The notes: generated by a model from the sequence alone, not told the origin. 64,000 nucleotides of DNA from CAWUFC02 sp963921335 (GCA_963921335.3 CAWUFC020000001.1:124001-188000), one strand, 5' to 3'. Shown: positions 25,102 through 34,862, numbered from the stretch's first letter. Numbers and translations are program-made.

Positions 25102-26118
25102 ATGAAAAGTAAGTTGGAATATATCTGGCTTGACGGCTACACGCCGACCCAGAGCCTTCGCAGCAAGACTATGGTCCGCGAAAACTTCGGCGGCACCCTG
25201 GAAGAATGCCCCATGTGGTCTTTCGACGGCAGCTCCACCGAGCAGGCCGACGGCAGCGACTCTGATTGTCTGCTGAAGCCGGTTGCGATCATCCCTGATC
25301 CCGATCGCGTTAGCTCCTACCTGGTGATGACCGAAGTACTGAACGCCGACGGCAGCGCGCACGTATCCAACGGTCGTGCCACCATCGACGAAGCTGATGA
25401 CGACGATGATTTCTGGTTTGGTTTCGAGCAGGAGTACTTCCTGTGGGATACCGAAACCAACCGTCCCCCGGGCTTCCCCGCCGGTGGCTTCCCTGATCCG
25501 CAGGGTCCTTACTACTGCTCCGTTGGCGGCAAGAACGCTTTCGGTCGTCACATCATTGAAGAGCACCTGGACCTGTGTCTGGAAGCTGGTCTGAACGTTG
25601 AAGGTATCAACGCAGAAGTAGCCGCTGGCCAGTGGGAATTCCAGATCTTCGCCAAAGGCGCCAAGCGTGCCGGTGACGAAATCTGGCTGGGTCGCTACCT
25701 GCTGGAGCGCACCGCTGAGAAATACGGCTTTGCCATTGAGTGGCATCCCAAGCCGCTGGGCGACACCGACTGGAACGGTTCAGGCATGCACGCCAACTTC
25801 TCCAACGGGCCGATGCGCGAGTCTGGCAAGGAAGAAACCTTCAACAAGATTTGTGAAGAGTTTGGTAAGAACATCGAGCGCCACATCAGCGTTTACGGTG
25901 CAGACAACCACCAGCGCCTGACTGGTAAGCACGAAACTCAGTCCATCGAAGAGTTCAGCTACGGTGTATCTGACCGTGGCGCGTCCATCCGTATCCCGGT
26001 TGGCACTGTTGAAGATGGCTGGAAAGGTCGACTGGAAGATCGTCGTCCCGCTTCTAACGCGGATCCCTACAAGGTTGCCGCTGCTATCGTTAAGACCTGC
26101 AAGGAAGCTGGCGTCTAA
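25102..26118 (+). CDS. glnII: Glutamine synthetase type II
   Basis: 338 residues, the length of eukaryote-like GSII rather than the about 470 of GSI. LEYIWLDGYTPTQSLRSKT, WSFDGSSTEQADG, GFEQEYFLWD, GINAEVAAGQWEFQI, WNGSGMHANFSN and SDRGASIRIPV are all GSII motifs, with the metal-binding Glu and ammonia-site residues in place. It makes glutamine from glutamate, ammonia and ATP in the cytoplasm. ATG 25102 begins the conserved N-terminus; an open stretch upstream from 24970 covers the promoter and is not coding. The codon use looks biased toward a highly expressed gene. No adenylylation site is expected in GSII. Confidence 0.95.
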   Translation: MKSKLEYIWLDGYTPTQSLRSKTMVRENFGGTLEECPMWSFDGSSTEQADGSDSDCLLKPVAIIPDPDRVSSYLVMTEVLNADGSAHVSNGRATIDEADDDDDFWFGFEQEYFLWDTETNRPPGFPAGGFPDPQGPYYCSVGGKNAFGRHIIEEHLDLCLEAGLNVEGINAEVAAGQWEFQIFAKGAKRAGDEIWLGRYLLERTAEKYGFAIEWHPKPLGDTDWNGSGMHANFSNGPMRESGKEETFNKICEEFGKNIERHISVYGADNHQRLTGKHETQSIEEFSYGVSDRGASIRIPVGTVEDGWKGRLEDRRPASNADPYKVAAAIVKTCKEAGV

Positions 26119-26132
26119 CGAGCTTTATTGCC

Positions 26133-26160
26133 GACACGGGTCGAGACGTCGACCCGTGTC
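26133..26160. terminator. Strong hairpin between glnII and gloB
   Basis: GACACGGGTCGA at 26133-26144 pairs perfectly with TCGACCCGTGTC at 26149-26160 around a GACG loop. It lies between two convergent stop codons. There is no T-run, but the 12-bp stem may serve as a two-way terminator. Confidence 0.6.
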
Positions 26161-26194
26161 AGCATTCCCTCCTGATTCCGGATCTGCACCCGGC

Positions 26195-26965
26195 CTAGAA
26201 GTTGTCCTTACGCCGACGCGTTTCGGCAAATACCTCAACCAGATCATCACCCACCATATTCAGGTTTTTCTGAAGCACTTCGCTTGCCGGTCGCAAAAAC
26301 GGGTTGGTTTCTTTCTCCAGGCCAATGGTGGATGGCACGGTCGGTTTGCCCTCAGCCCTCAAGGCATCGATCTCTTTTGAACGCGCCTGGAGAGCTGCAT
26401 TCTGAGGTTCCACCGACAATGCAAAGGCCGCGTTGGCCTGGGTGTACTCGTGGGCACAATACACCACAGTGTCATCTGGCAGATCGATCAGCTTCTGCAG
26501 GCTGGTCCACATCTGCTCTGGCGTACCTTCAAACAGGCGTCCGCAGCCCAGGGCAAACAGTGCGTCACCACTGAACAGGGTGGATGAGTCAGGAAAATAG
26601 AAGGCGATGTGCCCGATGGTATGACCCGACACGTCAAAGACCTGCACCTGGTGTTCACCAAACTGAAAACTGTCACCGTCACCCACCTCGATATCAATGC
26701 CGGGTATGCGGGCGGCATCGTCACGCGATCCGACGATCGTACAGCCCCACTGTGCTTTCAGGGCTTCGTTTGAACCCGCGTGGTCAAAGTGATGGTGGGT
26801 ATTGAGTATGTGGGTGAGTGTCCAGCCTTTCTGTTCCAGCGCGGCATTAATTGGACCGGCCTCGGGGGTATCGATCGTGGCGGTCAGGCCAGTATCGGGA
26901 TCATGCACCAGGTAGCTGTAATTATCGGATAAACAGGGGAACTGGTGAACCTGTAGGGATGCCAT
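26195..26965 (-). CDS. gloB: Hydroxyacylglutathione hydrolase (glyoxalase II)
   Basis: 256 residues of the metallo-beta-lactamase fold. NTHHHFDH (His57, His59, Asp61, His62) binds the two metals, with GHTIGHIAF, LFSGDALFALGCGRLFEG and YCAHEYTQANAAFA providing the remaining ligands and the glutathione-site residues. It cleaves S-lactoylglutathione to D-lactate and glutathione. ATG 26965 has GAGAGG upstream; ATG 26980 would add five residues. It converges with glnII and is followed upstream by a serine hydrolase on the same strand, 18 bases away. Confidence 0.95.
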   Translation of the reverse strand: MASLQVHQFPCLSDNYSYLVHDPDTGLTATIDTPEAGPINAALEQKGWTLTHILNTHHHFDHAGSNEALKAQWGCTIVGSRDDAARIPGIDIEVGDGDSFQFGEHQVQVFDVSGHTIGHIAFYFPDSSTLFSGDALFALGCGRLFEGTPEQMWTSLQKLIDLPDDTVVYCAHEYTQANAAFALSVEPQNAALQARSKEIDALRAEGKPTVPSTIGLEKETNPFLRPASEVLQKNLNMVGDDLVEVFAETRRRKDNF

Positions 26966-26983
26966 AGAAATACCTCTCAATAA

Positions 26984-28159
26984 TCAGGGCTGCGGCGACT
27001 CATTTGTCGCGGGTTCGTCAATCAGGGTCATTGCCTGGCTAATGTAGTACGGCAGGGTTTTCTGCATGGATGCCTGGCTCTGATCAAGCCCCCGGGATTC
27101 CCCGAGCCTGACCACGATCAGTTCATGCTCAGGCACCACCAGAATATACTGGCCTAGATGCCCCCGGAACGCGTAAAACTGTGGGTCATTGGCATTGTTG
27201 ATCCATGTGCCATATCCATACTCGTCATCGGCTACAGGCGTTCGCATCGCCTCAATCGCATCGGCATTCACCAACTGCGCGCCATCCCAGCGACCGTCCT
27301 GCAACATCAGCTGCCCGAGTTTGGCAAAATTGCGGGCATTCGTGTTCAGGCAACAATAGGCCAACTCGAGACCCACACCATCCAGGTGCCACAGCGCGTC
27401 GTCATTCATGCCCATGGGCTGCCAGAGTTTGTCGCTCAGGTAGCCGCTTAGCGTGAGGGCGGAATCTGCAGCTTGCAGGGCGCGACTGATGCTCAGCCCC
27501 AGCAGCTGGGTAGACGCACTGGAGTAATAGAAATAGCTTTCCGGTTCGCGGGTAAACTCACCTTGCAGGGCATAAGCGCCGACATCCTCACAGTAGAGCA
27601 GGCGCACCATAGGGCTGAAGGCATTGTAGTAATTCTCATCCCACTCATAGCCGGAAGACATAGTGGCCAGTGAACCGATGGTGGCCTGGGTGGCGAAGGC
27701 CTGATCCGAAAACTCCGGCAACAGCTCTGTCAAAGGCTGATCGACACCGCTGATGTAACCCTCATCAATGGCAATCGCCAATAACAGCGTGGTCACTGTT
27801 TTAGCCATCGAAAAGGAGTTAGTGCGGCTGCGATCGGTATAGCCCTGAAAGTACTCCTCAGCAATCAACTGGCCCCGGTGTGCCACCAGAAACGCAACAG
27901 CATCATTGGCCTGCAGGTAGTTCCGCAACTGATCGGGCAGCGGCTTAAGCGATTCGCGCTGTGGCCAGGGCTTTGGCGGAGCGGCCGCGATCACCCGCGT
28001 GGGGAATGCCACGTGGTCATTAATATTGGCCGTGTCGTTGCCCATCAACCAGGTGCCCTTGGCCGCGCGCCAGAGATAAGTGGTGTCGGTAGCAACCATC
28101 AGGGCAATAACCAGCGCCAGTAAGCCAATGGGAAATGCCAACCACTTAACCGCTCTCAA
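26984..28159 (-). CDS. Serine hydrolase, class C beta-lactamase-like
   Basis: 391 residues with an N-terminal membrane helix (WLAFPIGLLALVIALMVA) and a penicillin-binding-like domain. The SxxK motif is SMAK (Ser117-Lys120) and the second motif appears as FYYSSAST in place of YxN. The HxG-type element could be FRGHLGQY near the C-terminus. By family it may be an esterase, a D-aminopeptidase or a peptidoglycan-acting hydrolase facing the periplasm; it is unlikely to be a true beta-lactamase. It is transcribed in the same direction as gloB, 18 bases upstream of it. Confidence 0.85.
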   Translation of the reverse strand: MRAVKWLAFPIGLLALVIALMVATDTTYLWRAAKGTWLMGNDTANINDHVAFPTRVIAAAPPKPWPQRESLKPLPDQLRNYLQANDAVAFLVAHRGQLIAEEYFQGYTDRSRTNSFSMAKTVTTLLLAIAIDEGYISGVDQPLTELLPEFSDQAFATQATIGSLATMSSGYEWDENYYNAFSPMVRLLYCEDVGAYALQGEFTREPESYFYYSSASTQLLGLSISRALQAADSALTLSGYLSDKLWQPMGMNDDALWHLDGVGLELAYCCLNTNARNFAKLGQLMLQDGRWDGAQLVNADAIEAMRTPVADDEYGYGTWINNANDPQFYAFRGHLGQYILVVPEHELIVVRLGESRGLDQSQASMQKTLPYYISQAMTLIDEPATNESPQP

Positions 28160-28249
28160 AGTACTGTTCCTCTCTATGCAGCCGCAAAGAGGTTACCACA
28201 ATCCGACAGCAAAAATTGAAGGTGGAGGCCCGTGTCTTGCGGCGAAATG

Positions 28250-28267
28250 AGATATGAGGCAATATCT
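28250..28267 (+). promoter_or_regulatory. Candidate autoregulatory operator of the TetR gene
   Basis: AGATAT-GAGGCA-ATATCT is a perfect 6+6 inverted repeat ending just before the first possible TetR start codon, with weaker outward symmetry (ATGAG and CTCAT). Its place fits self-repression. Confidence 0.4.
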
Positions 28268-28272
28268 GTCTC

Positions 28273-28917
28273 ATGTCTCAAAACAGGGTGCGATTCATGC
28301 CTCCCACAGAGTTTCCTCAAAGCTTGATACTGGATGCTGCCAAAGCCTGCTATCTACGCCACGGTGTCGCCAAAACCACAGCGGCGGATATTGCTAACGA
28401 GGCGGGCGTATCACGCGCCACCTTGTATCGCCGTTTTCCCAGCCATAACGACATTTTCCTGGCCGCATTGGCACGCGACTCCTGGGAAATGGTCGAGGTG
28501 GTTGGGGCGAGGCTTGAACACATTGAAGACCCGGCTGAACACATGATTGAAGGCTTGCTCAGCGTACTCGATGAAGTTGTGCGGCGACCTCTTCATGCCC
28601 ATCTATTTTCAGACACCGATGGCACCTGGCCACTGTCCCAGGTACTCGGCACGGACGACATGCGTGACCTGTCATTGCAAATGATGAGGGCAATGCCGGG
28701 TATGCCTGAGACGCTCAGCAAGCAGTCAGAGCAGAAACTCGTATTTATCGCCGAATGGGTGCTGCGGATTCTGACCTCCTATGCCGCGAACCCGAGCCAG
28801 GTCGCACGCGACAGGGATGAAATGAGGAATCTCCTGGAGACCACCCTGGCGCCGGCAGTGCGAGCGTTCTTTGCCGGCGTCCAGAGCTCAAGCAGCAGGC
28901 TCAAGCAGGTCACCTGA
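28273..28917 (+). CDS. TetR family transcriptional regulator
   Basis: 214 residues. The N-terminal DNA-binding domain reads AKTTAADIANEAGVSRATLYRRFPSHNDIF, a textbook TetR helix-turn-helix. The C-terminal helices are the ligand-binding part and are not diagnostic. Start at 28273 or at ATG 28297, which has AGGG at a better distance. A dyad at 28250-28267 may be its own operator. The following genes (28966-35390), on the same strand, are likely its regulon, with the ligand probably an imported lipophilic compound. Confidence 0.9.
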   Translation: MSQNRVRFMPPTEFPQSLILDAAKACYLRHGVAKTTAADIANEAGVSRATLYRRFPSHNDIFLAALARDSWEMVEVVGARLEHIEDPAEHMIEGLLSVLDEVVRRPLHAHLFSDTDGTWPLSQVLGTDDMRDLSLQMMRAMPGMPETLSKQSEQKLVFIAEWVLRILTSYAANPSQVARDRDEMRNLLETTLAPAVRAFFAGVQSSSSRLKQVT

Positions 28918-28965
28918 TTCGCCCAACGCCGCACACCAAAATAGACAATAACAAGGACACACATC

Positions 28966-29997
28966 ATGAAAGCTTTACAGGCATCACAAAACGGCGCTCC
29001 TGCAGACGTTCTGCATGTCGTCGAGGTGGACAAGCCGGAACCAGGCCCCGGACAGGTACTGATCCGCGTGAGCGCGGGCTCGCTCAATTTCAATGACATC
29101 GATCGCTGTTACGGACGTCGCATCTCCGTACCGCTCGAACCCCCATTCACCCTGGGAATGGACGTGTGCGGCGTGGTTGAAGCCACTGGCGAAGGCGCCG
29201 AGCAGTGGCAGGGCCAACGGGTGATAGCGTTGACCATGATGGCCACCGGTGGTCTGGCTGAATATGCCCTCGCCTCCGCTGACGCGGTATTCCCGGCGCC
29301 GGACTCAATGTCTGATGCCGAAGCGGCGTCCTTCATAATTCCATTCCACACGGCTTACCTGAGCATCGTCCGTCGCGCAAAAATAGTCGCCGGTGAGATC
29401 CTGCTGGTGCATTCAGGCGCCAGTAGCGTGGGCGCAGCCGCCATTCAAATCGGCAAAGCGCTTGGCTTGACGGTGTATGCCACCGTTGGATCTGAAGACA
29501 AGCTCAGTTACTGCCAGGCCATGGGCGCAGACCGAGTCATTAACTACAAGACTGAAGAGTTCCACAAAGTAGTTCTGGGTGAGACCAACCACCATGGCGC
29601 CGACGTCATTCTTGACCTGGTGGCTGGTGAGCTGGTGCAGCCATCCTGGAACTGTATTGCCAGAGAGGGCCGCTATGTTGCCGCCGGCTTCGCCGACGAC
29701 GAGGAGAACGGTTTTTCTGGCCAGCCACTGCGGCCTCTGTGTTCAGCCAACTTCTCGATTCTTGGCGTCATGCTCTCTTACATTGGCCATATGCCTCCCG
29801 AGATACGTGAGTTCGGCTTCAACATGTTCACCAGGGATGTGGGCGAGGAAGTGCATGAAGCCTTACTGGCATTGGCAGCTTCAGGTGCGATAAAGCCGGT
29901 ACTCAATCGCACCGTCTCTCTCGACGAAGCAGCGCAAGCGCTCGCAGACCAGGAGCAGCGCAAAACGATGGGACGCACGGTCGTCCTTATCGATTGA
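28966..29997 (+). CDS. NADPH:quinone reductase / zinc-independent MDR alcohol dehydrogenase
   Basis: 343 residues of the medium-chain dehydrogenase/reductase superfamily. The GroES-like N-domain (KPEPGPGQVLIRVSAGSLNFNDID, FTLGMDVCGVVEATG) is followed by a Rossmann fold with VHSGASSVGAAAIQIGKALG and ADRVINYKTEEF. The structural-zinc cysteine cluster is absent, as in the quinone oxidoreductase branch. It likely reduces enones or quinones with NADPH. AAGGA precedes the ATG. First catalytic gene downstream of the TetR regulator and 45 bases ahead of the sulfotransferase. Confidence 0.88.
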   Translation: MKALQASQNGAPADVLHVVEVDKPEPGPGQVLIRVSAGSLNFNDIDRCYGRRISVPLEPPFTLGMDVCGVVEATGEGAEQWQGQRVIALTMMATGGLAEYALASADAVFPAPDSMSDAEAASFIIPFHTAYLSIVRRAKIVAGEILLVHSGASSVGAAAIQIGKALGLTVYATVGSEDKLSYCQAMGADRVINYKTEEFHKVVLGETNHHGADVILDLVAGELVQPSWNCIAREGRYVAAGFADDEENGFSGQPLRPLCSANFSILGVMLSYIGHMPPEIREFGFNMFTRDVGEEVHEALLALAASGAIKPVLNRTVSLDEAAQALADQEQRKTMGRTVVLID

Positions 29998-30042
29998 GCA
30001 GTTCCAGCCACTGACACTCTTGAAACTGAGGCGCCCTGCCCT

Positions 30043-31296
30043 ATGAGCTCGCCGGTCTATACATTCCGGGACGCAAAACTGCGATCACCACTCCTGCTGT
30101 CGGTCAATGGTATCGGTAGTGCTCTGGGTGCGATCGGAGTGAAACTACCCGAGCTATCGGCCGAGGTGGTGGTGGCTGCAGCAAAACAGCGTTCGCAGAC
30201 CGACCTCTTCCCAGACACAGCAACCAGCGACGCACTGTCACACTACATCGAATCTGCCAGGGCCGACGCGCACTTGAACACGCTCGGGCGATTGGCCGTC
30301 AAGGATATGCTGACCAACTCGATGGCCTCCCAGTTTTCCGTGCTTGAGTGGCATGCGCAGCACCCGGACCTAGAAAAAGAAGTCATACGCTCTCCGTGGA
30401 TCATCGTCGGACTTCCAAGAACTGGGACCAGTATTCTGTCGATCCTGTTGGGGCTTAATCCTCAAAGTCGACCCATTCGCCAATGGGAGGCACGCCGCCC
30501 GATACCCCCTGCGGGACTGGCAGAGGCCAGCGAAGATCCAAGAATCGCAGAAGCCACCGCGCAGTTTGACCAGCTGAAACAGCTGAATCCCGCTATTGCG
30601 ACCATGCATCCCTTTGGCAGCACATTGGCGGAGGAGTGCACCGCAGTATTTACCTATTCACTCAGGACTATTGGCATGGAGACGATTGCCTTCGTCCCCG
30701 GCTACGGCAACTGGCTGGACGAGGCAGACATGGGCCCAGCTTACGCCATACACCGTAAAACACTCCAGGCCATGCAACGCGCCCAACCCACGGGACATTG
30801 GGTTCTTAAAAGCCCGAATCACCTCTGGTGCCTACCGGCAATGTTGAACGCCTACCCGGACGCAAGGGTGATCTGGACGCATCGCGATCCATCCAGGGTT
30901 CTGCCTTCGCTGGCGAGTCTTAACTGCGCCATGCAAACCCAGTTTACGACAAAGCTCGCACCCCAACAGGTCGGCGAATATTGGGCCGGAAAACTAGAAC
31001 GAGCACTGGCTAAAGCCACAAACTTCGATGCCGCCCAACGGGGTGGCTGGTGCTACCACCTGCAGTACAAGGCACTGATGGCAGATCCGCTGGCGGCGGT
31101 GTCGGCAATTTACGACTGCTTCGGAAGTGCCATGTCTGATCTGCACCGGCAGCGCATCAGCACCTGGCTTGCGCAGAAACCGCAACACGCTGACGGCATC
31201 CACGCCTATGACTCCGCCGATTTTGGCTGGAGCACGACATCACTAAGAGACCGATTTAAAGACTATCAAGACCACTACGACGTGCCCCCTGAATAG
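30043..31296 (+). CDS. Sulfotransferase family protein
   Basis: 417 residues. VGLPRTGTS (residues 123-130) is the 5'-phosphosulfate-binding loop, and RVIWTHRDPSRVLPSLASL is the 3'-phosphate-binding region with its Arg and Ser, so PAPS binding is plausible. The type with about 100 residues before the loop (KDMLTNSMASQFSVLEWHAQHPDL) is frequent beside TonB receptors in marine Proteobacteria and mycobacteria. It would transfer sulfate to an alcohol or sterol-like hydroxyl, although some relatives have no proved activity. No PAPS-making genes are adjacent. Confidence 0.87.
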   Translation: MSSPVYTFRDAKLRSPLLLSVNGIGSALGAIGVKLPELSAEVVVAAAKQRSQTDLFPDTATSDALSHYIESARADAHLNTLGRLAVKDMLTNSMASQFSVLEWHAQHPDLEKEVIRSPWIIVGLPRTGTSILSILLGLNPQSRPIRQWEARRPIPPAGLAEASEDPRIAEATAQFDQLKQLNPAIATMHPFGSTLAEECTAVFTYSLRTIGMETIAFVPGYGNWLDEADMGPAYAIHRKTLQAMQRAQPTGHWVLKSPNHLWCLPAMLNAYPDARVIWTHRDPSRVLPSLASLNCAMQTQFTTKLAPQQVGEYWAGKLERALAKATNFDAAQRGGWCYHLQYKALMADPLAAVSAIYDCFGSAMSDLHRQRISTWLAQKPQHADGIHAYDSADFGWSTTSLRDRFKDYQDHYDVPPE

Positions 31297-31347
31297 AGGG
31301 CGGCGAAACGCTACCTGGCGAGAAGCACCATGCATTGGAGAACCAAT

Positions 31348-33744
31348 ATGAATAAGAACCCAATGAAAAAACAGAACACAGCTGGCAGTAGAAGACTGTC
31401 AGCATCACTGCGCAAGGCAACAGGACTATCAGCAATCAGTGCAAGCTTATGCATGCCTATTGCTCAGGCCCAGATTCTCGAAGAAGTGATTGTGACCGCG
31501 CAAAAGAAATCAGAAAACCTGCAGGACACACCCATTTCGATCTCGGCGTTCAACGAGGAGGCCTTGAGCGAGTTTCGCATCAACGCACTCGACGATATTG
31601 CCAGGACAAGCCCCAGCGTCACATTCGCGCCTTACCCCACCTCAAACAACCTGCTGATCATGTACATACGGGGTCAGGGCGTTGGTGATCCGGCGCAAAT
31701 TACCATCGATGGCTCTGTGGGTATCTACCTCGACGGCTTCTACCTGTCGCGTCCGCAGGGTTCTACCTTTGACCTGGCCGACCTGGAGCGGGTGGAAGTA
31801 CTGCGCGGCCCCCAAGGCACGCTATATGGGCGCAATACCACGGGCGGCGCGGTCAACCTGATCAGTCGCCAGCCCTCCGGTGAGTTCAGGTTCAACCAGA
31901 AACTGACTTTCGGTAGCCGGGACGAGTTCAGGTCACTGTCGACATTTGATTTCCCGGAGTGGCGATCCATTTCAACCAAGCTCTCGATTCTGGCCAGCAC
32001 CATCGACGGGTATGTCGACAATCCCGGGGACGGCGAAGATTTTGGGATGGAAGAAGAGCTGGCCGGTCGCTTTGATGCTCGCTGGGAGGCCTCTGATAAT
32101 TTTTCCGCTGATTTGATCATCGAGGCGGGCCGCATGGAAGGCGCACCCAACTATCATCAGAATCCCGCCTGGAACGGTCAGATGATCGCGGTTGGGGATA
32201 CCACGTACACCTACCATGAAGACGCCAGCGAAGCAAAGACAACCGCTTACCGGCCTGTGGATCTGCGTAAAAGCCGCACTGACTCAGAGTTTTATGGCCT
32301 GACACTGAACTGGGACATCAGCGATTCACTGACGCTGCGCTCACTGACGGGATACCGCGACCTGGAGTGGCGCGCATTCCAGGACTTTGCCGAGGCGCTC
32401 GGGTTCATCACCAGTACTGACCCCAACTTTCCGCTACAGCCATTTCCCATCAGTTTCGAGTCGGACAATGGCATCAAGGGCGATCAATTCTCCCAGGAAT
32501 TCAATCTGCTCGGGGAAAACGAAGCCGGCACCATTAACTATGTCGCCGGGCTTTACTACTTCAAAGAGGAAAACGACTCCACAGGGATTGGTCAACAAAG
32601 CGCCGTGGGCACCGTTAACAATATTGAACGCTTTGTTACCGCCGAATCAGAATCTTATGCCGCCTACGGTCAGTTCACCTGGAGCCCTGCCGCCATGGAC
32701 AGCAGGCTGCACCTGACGCTCGGGGGTAGATACACCTACGACAAGCGCAGCGCCGGTAGGGATCTGCTGACGCTGGTCAACGGCGAGATTGACGAGGCGC
32801 GCACGCAGTTTGGGGCAGAAAATGACGACGACTATGACGAGTTCAATCCCTCGTTTTCACTGGCTTATGATTTTAATGAAGACATCAACGCCTACCTCCG
32901 CGTAGCCACAGGCTACAAAGCCGGAGGCTCGAGTGAATCGGCCCCAGTAGACCAATTTAGCAACACCGTAGACCCGGAGACTGTCACCTCTTACGAGCTG
33001 GGCATCAAGTCCTACTTGTTCAACCGGCACTTACGCTTGAATGCTGCGATATTTGAGAGCCAGTTCGAAGACATGCAGTTTAATTTTGGTGTGGATCCAC
33101 AAGATGCCTCCGTCGTGCAGAGCTACAATGCCGGGGAGGCGACCATCAGAGGTGTCGAAGCAGACCTGACGTGGCAACCCATTGAACGGTTGAACCTAAG
33201 CCTTCAATACGCCTACCTCGATACAGACCTTGAGGAAGTGATCGCCCTGCCTGGCACCATTTTCGATCCCGAAGCCAACCCGGCAGCAGAGGGTTTCTCT
33301 GAGGTAGGAGACAACATCGCCAGCTCCTTTACCATTCCCTATGCACCCGAACACAGCGTACTGATTGCCGCGGACGCCAACCTATATAGTGGCAGCAGTT
33401 TTGATCTTCGCCTGCATGTAGACTACCGCTACCAATCCTCAGTTTACGGGGGGGCCACAGCGGGCGAAGCAGTGCCAGGCCGGGACAACCTGAAAATTGA
33501 ATCTTACGGTACACTCAATGCGAGGCTGTCACTGGCCTATGAGTTCGAAAGAGGCGATTACCTGGAAGTCGCAGCCTGGGGTGAAAACGTTCTGGACGAA
33601 GAGTATCGGCAACAGGTCATCGGTTTGGGTAGCGTGGCGCCAGTGCAAAACCAGGTGGGCCAGATCATTTACGGCTATGTTCAGCGCGCAACCGTCTGGG
33701 CACAACCAGCTCGATTTGGCATCGACATTAACTATCGATATTGA
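31348..33744 (+). CDS. TonB-dependent outer-membrane receptor
   Basis: 798 residues. A signal peptide ending AQA (about residue 37) is followed by the TonB box LEEVIVTAQKK, the plug (LDDIARTSPSVTF, ITIDGSVGIYLDGFYL, VEVLRGPQGTLYGRNTTGGAVNLISR), and a beta-barrel. GYKAGGSSESAP and VTSYELGIKSYLFN are typical late-barrel motifs, and the chain ends in an aromatic (NYRY). ATG 31348 has GGAG at eight bases; an ATG at 31330 lacks support. By context it imports the substrate handled by the neighbouring reductase, sulfotransferase and dehydrogenase genes, perhaps a steroid or aromatic compound rather than iron. Confidence 0.93.
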   Translation: MNKNPMKKQNTAGSRRLSASLRKATGLSAISASLCMPIAQAQILEEVIVTAQKKSENLQDTPISISAFNEEALSEFRINALDDIARTSPSVTFAPYPTSNNLLIMYIRGQGVGDPAQITIDGSVGIYLDGFYLSRPQGSTFDLADLERVEVLRGPQGTLYGRNTTGGAVNLISRQPSGEFRFNQKLTFGSRDEFRSLSTFDFPEWRSISTKLSILASTIDGYVDNPGDGEDFGMEEELAGRFDARWEASDNFSADLIIEAGRMEGAPNYHQNPAWNGQMIAVGDTTYTYHEDASEAKTTAYRPVDLRKSRTDSEFYGLTLNWDISDSLTLRSLTGYRDLEWRAFQDFAEALGFITSTDPNFPLQPFPISFESDNGIKGDQFSQEFNLLGENEAGTINYVAGLYYFKEENDSTGIGQQSAVGTVNNIERFVTAESESYAAYGQFTWSPAAMDSRLHLTLGGRYTYDKRSAGRDLLTLVNGEIDEARTQFGAENDDDYDEFNPSFSLAYDFNEDINAYLRVATGYKAGGSSESAPVDQFSNTVDPETVTSYELGIKSYLFNRHLRLNAAIFESQFEDMQFNFGVDPQDASVVQSYNAGEATIRGVEADLTWQPIERLNLSLQYAYLDTDLEEVIALPGTIFDPEANPAAEGFSEVGDNIASSFTIPYAPEHSVLIAADANLYSGSSFDLRLHVDYRYQSSVYGGATAGEAVPGRDNLKIESYGTLNARLSLAYEFERGDYLEVAAWGENVLDEEYRQQVIGLGSVAPVQNQVGQIIYGYVQRATVWAQPARFGIDINYRY

Positions 33745-33761
33745 GTGATAAGGACATAAGC

Positions 33762-34814
33762 ATGACCTACAAAGTTATCCAATGGGGCACGGGGACGCAT
33801 GGCATTCACGCCCTTCGCGGCATTCTGGATCATCCGGAACTGGAACTGGCCGGCCTCAAGGCCTTTAGTGAGGCCAAGATCGGCGTGGATGCCGGCGTGA
33901 TCTGCGGTCGACCAGAGACCGGGATCAAGGCCACCAGCTCAATCGACGACATTCTCGCTATCCAGGCAGATTGCGTGGTGTACATGCCGTTGCTTCCCAA
34001 CAAAGACGAAGTGCTGGCGCTGCTGCGCTCAGGTAAACATGTTGTGGCATCCAACGGATGGTTCTATAAAGGCCGCCGTGACTACTCAGAGTTTGAGCAG
34101 GCCTGCACAGACTACGGGGTGGTCTTGCACGGCACGGGTATCCACCCCGGCGGCGTCACAGAAAAACTGCCTCTTATTGCCAGCGCGTTTATCAGCAATA
34201 TCCGCTTTGTTCGCGGCGAAGAGTTCTCAGACATACGCACCTATGATGCCCCGGATGTGGTGACTGAGATCATGTTGTTCGGCAAACCACCCGAGGCCAT
34301 GGCCAGTAGCCCAATGCTTGGCCTGATGCAGGACGGCTTTGGCCAGTCTGTAGACATGATTGCCGATGCCATTGGCGTAACCCTGGATTCAGAGTACAAA
34401 ACCACCCATCGCTTCAGCGTAGCCACCTCGCCGATCGAAACCCCTTTTGGCCTGCTGGAGCAAGGAACGGTCGCAGCACAGCACCTGGCCTGGGAGGGCA
34501 CCGTAAAAGGCAAGCCCGTGGTGAAAGCCGCGGTGAACTGGTACATGGGCCACAACCACCTCGAAGAAGGCTGGGTACTCGGCAAAGAGCGCTTTGAAAT
34601 GGAGGTGGACGGCGACAATCACATCCAACTGGTGACAGAACATTTCCATCACGAGGGTGAATACCAGGGTGCGGTGGACGACGAATCTGCCATCATTGCC
34701 ACCGGCATGCACTGCGTCAACAGTGTGCCTTACGTGTGCCAGGCGGCACCCGGTGTCCGAAGCTATCTGGATCTGCCGCTGGTAGCGGGACGCGCGCATC
34801 CGGACCTGTTGTAA
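33762..34814 (+). CDS. DapB-like NAD(P)-dependent dehydrogenase
   Basis: 350 residues. KVIQWGTGTHGIHALRGILDHPELELAGL is a Rossmann nucleotide site with GTGxxG; CVVYMPLLPNKDEVLALLRSGKHVVASNGW matches the dihydrodipicolinate reductase N-domain fold. The larger C-domain matches the 2,4-diaminopentanoate dehydrogenase-like branch, common in mycobacteria and marine bacteria near steroid or aromatic catabolic genes. AAGGA lies seven bases before ATG 33762, 17 bases after the receptor stop. The real substrate is unknown. Confidence 0.82.
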   Translation: MTYKVIQWGTGTHGIHALRGILDHPELELAGLKAFSEAKIGVDAGVICGRPETGIKATSSIDDILAIQADCVVYMPLLPNKDEVLALLRSGKHVVASNGWFYKGRRDYSEFEQACTDYGVVLHGTGIHPGGVTEKLPLIASAFISNIRFVRGEEFSDIRTYDAPDVVTEIMLFGKPPEAMASSPMLGLMQDGFGQSVDMIADAIGVTLDSEYKTTHRFSVATSPIETPFGLLEQGTVAAQHLAWEGTVKGKPVVKAAVNWYMGHNHLEEGWVLGKERFEMEVDGDNHIQLVTEHFHHEGEYQGAVDDESAIIATGMHCVNSVPYVCQAAPGVRSYLDLPLVAGRAHPDLL

Positions 34815-34862
34815 TCTGCAGGATCAAACGACTCAGTGAACGGATAAACAAGGACAGTATCG

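Noticed and set aside
26984..28159. Antibiotic-resistance beta-lactamase
   Set aside because: SMAK is present but the second motif (YSS) and membrane anchor fit the wider serine hydrolase family better.
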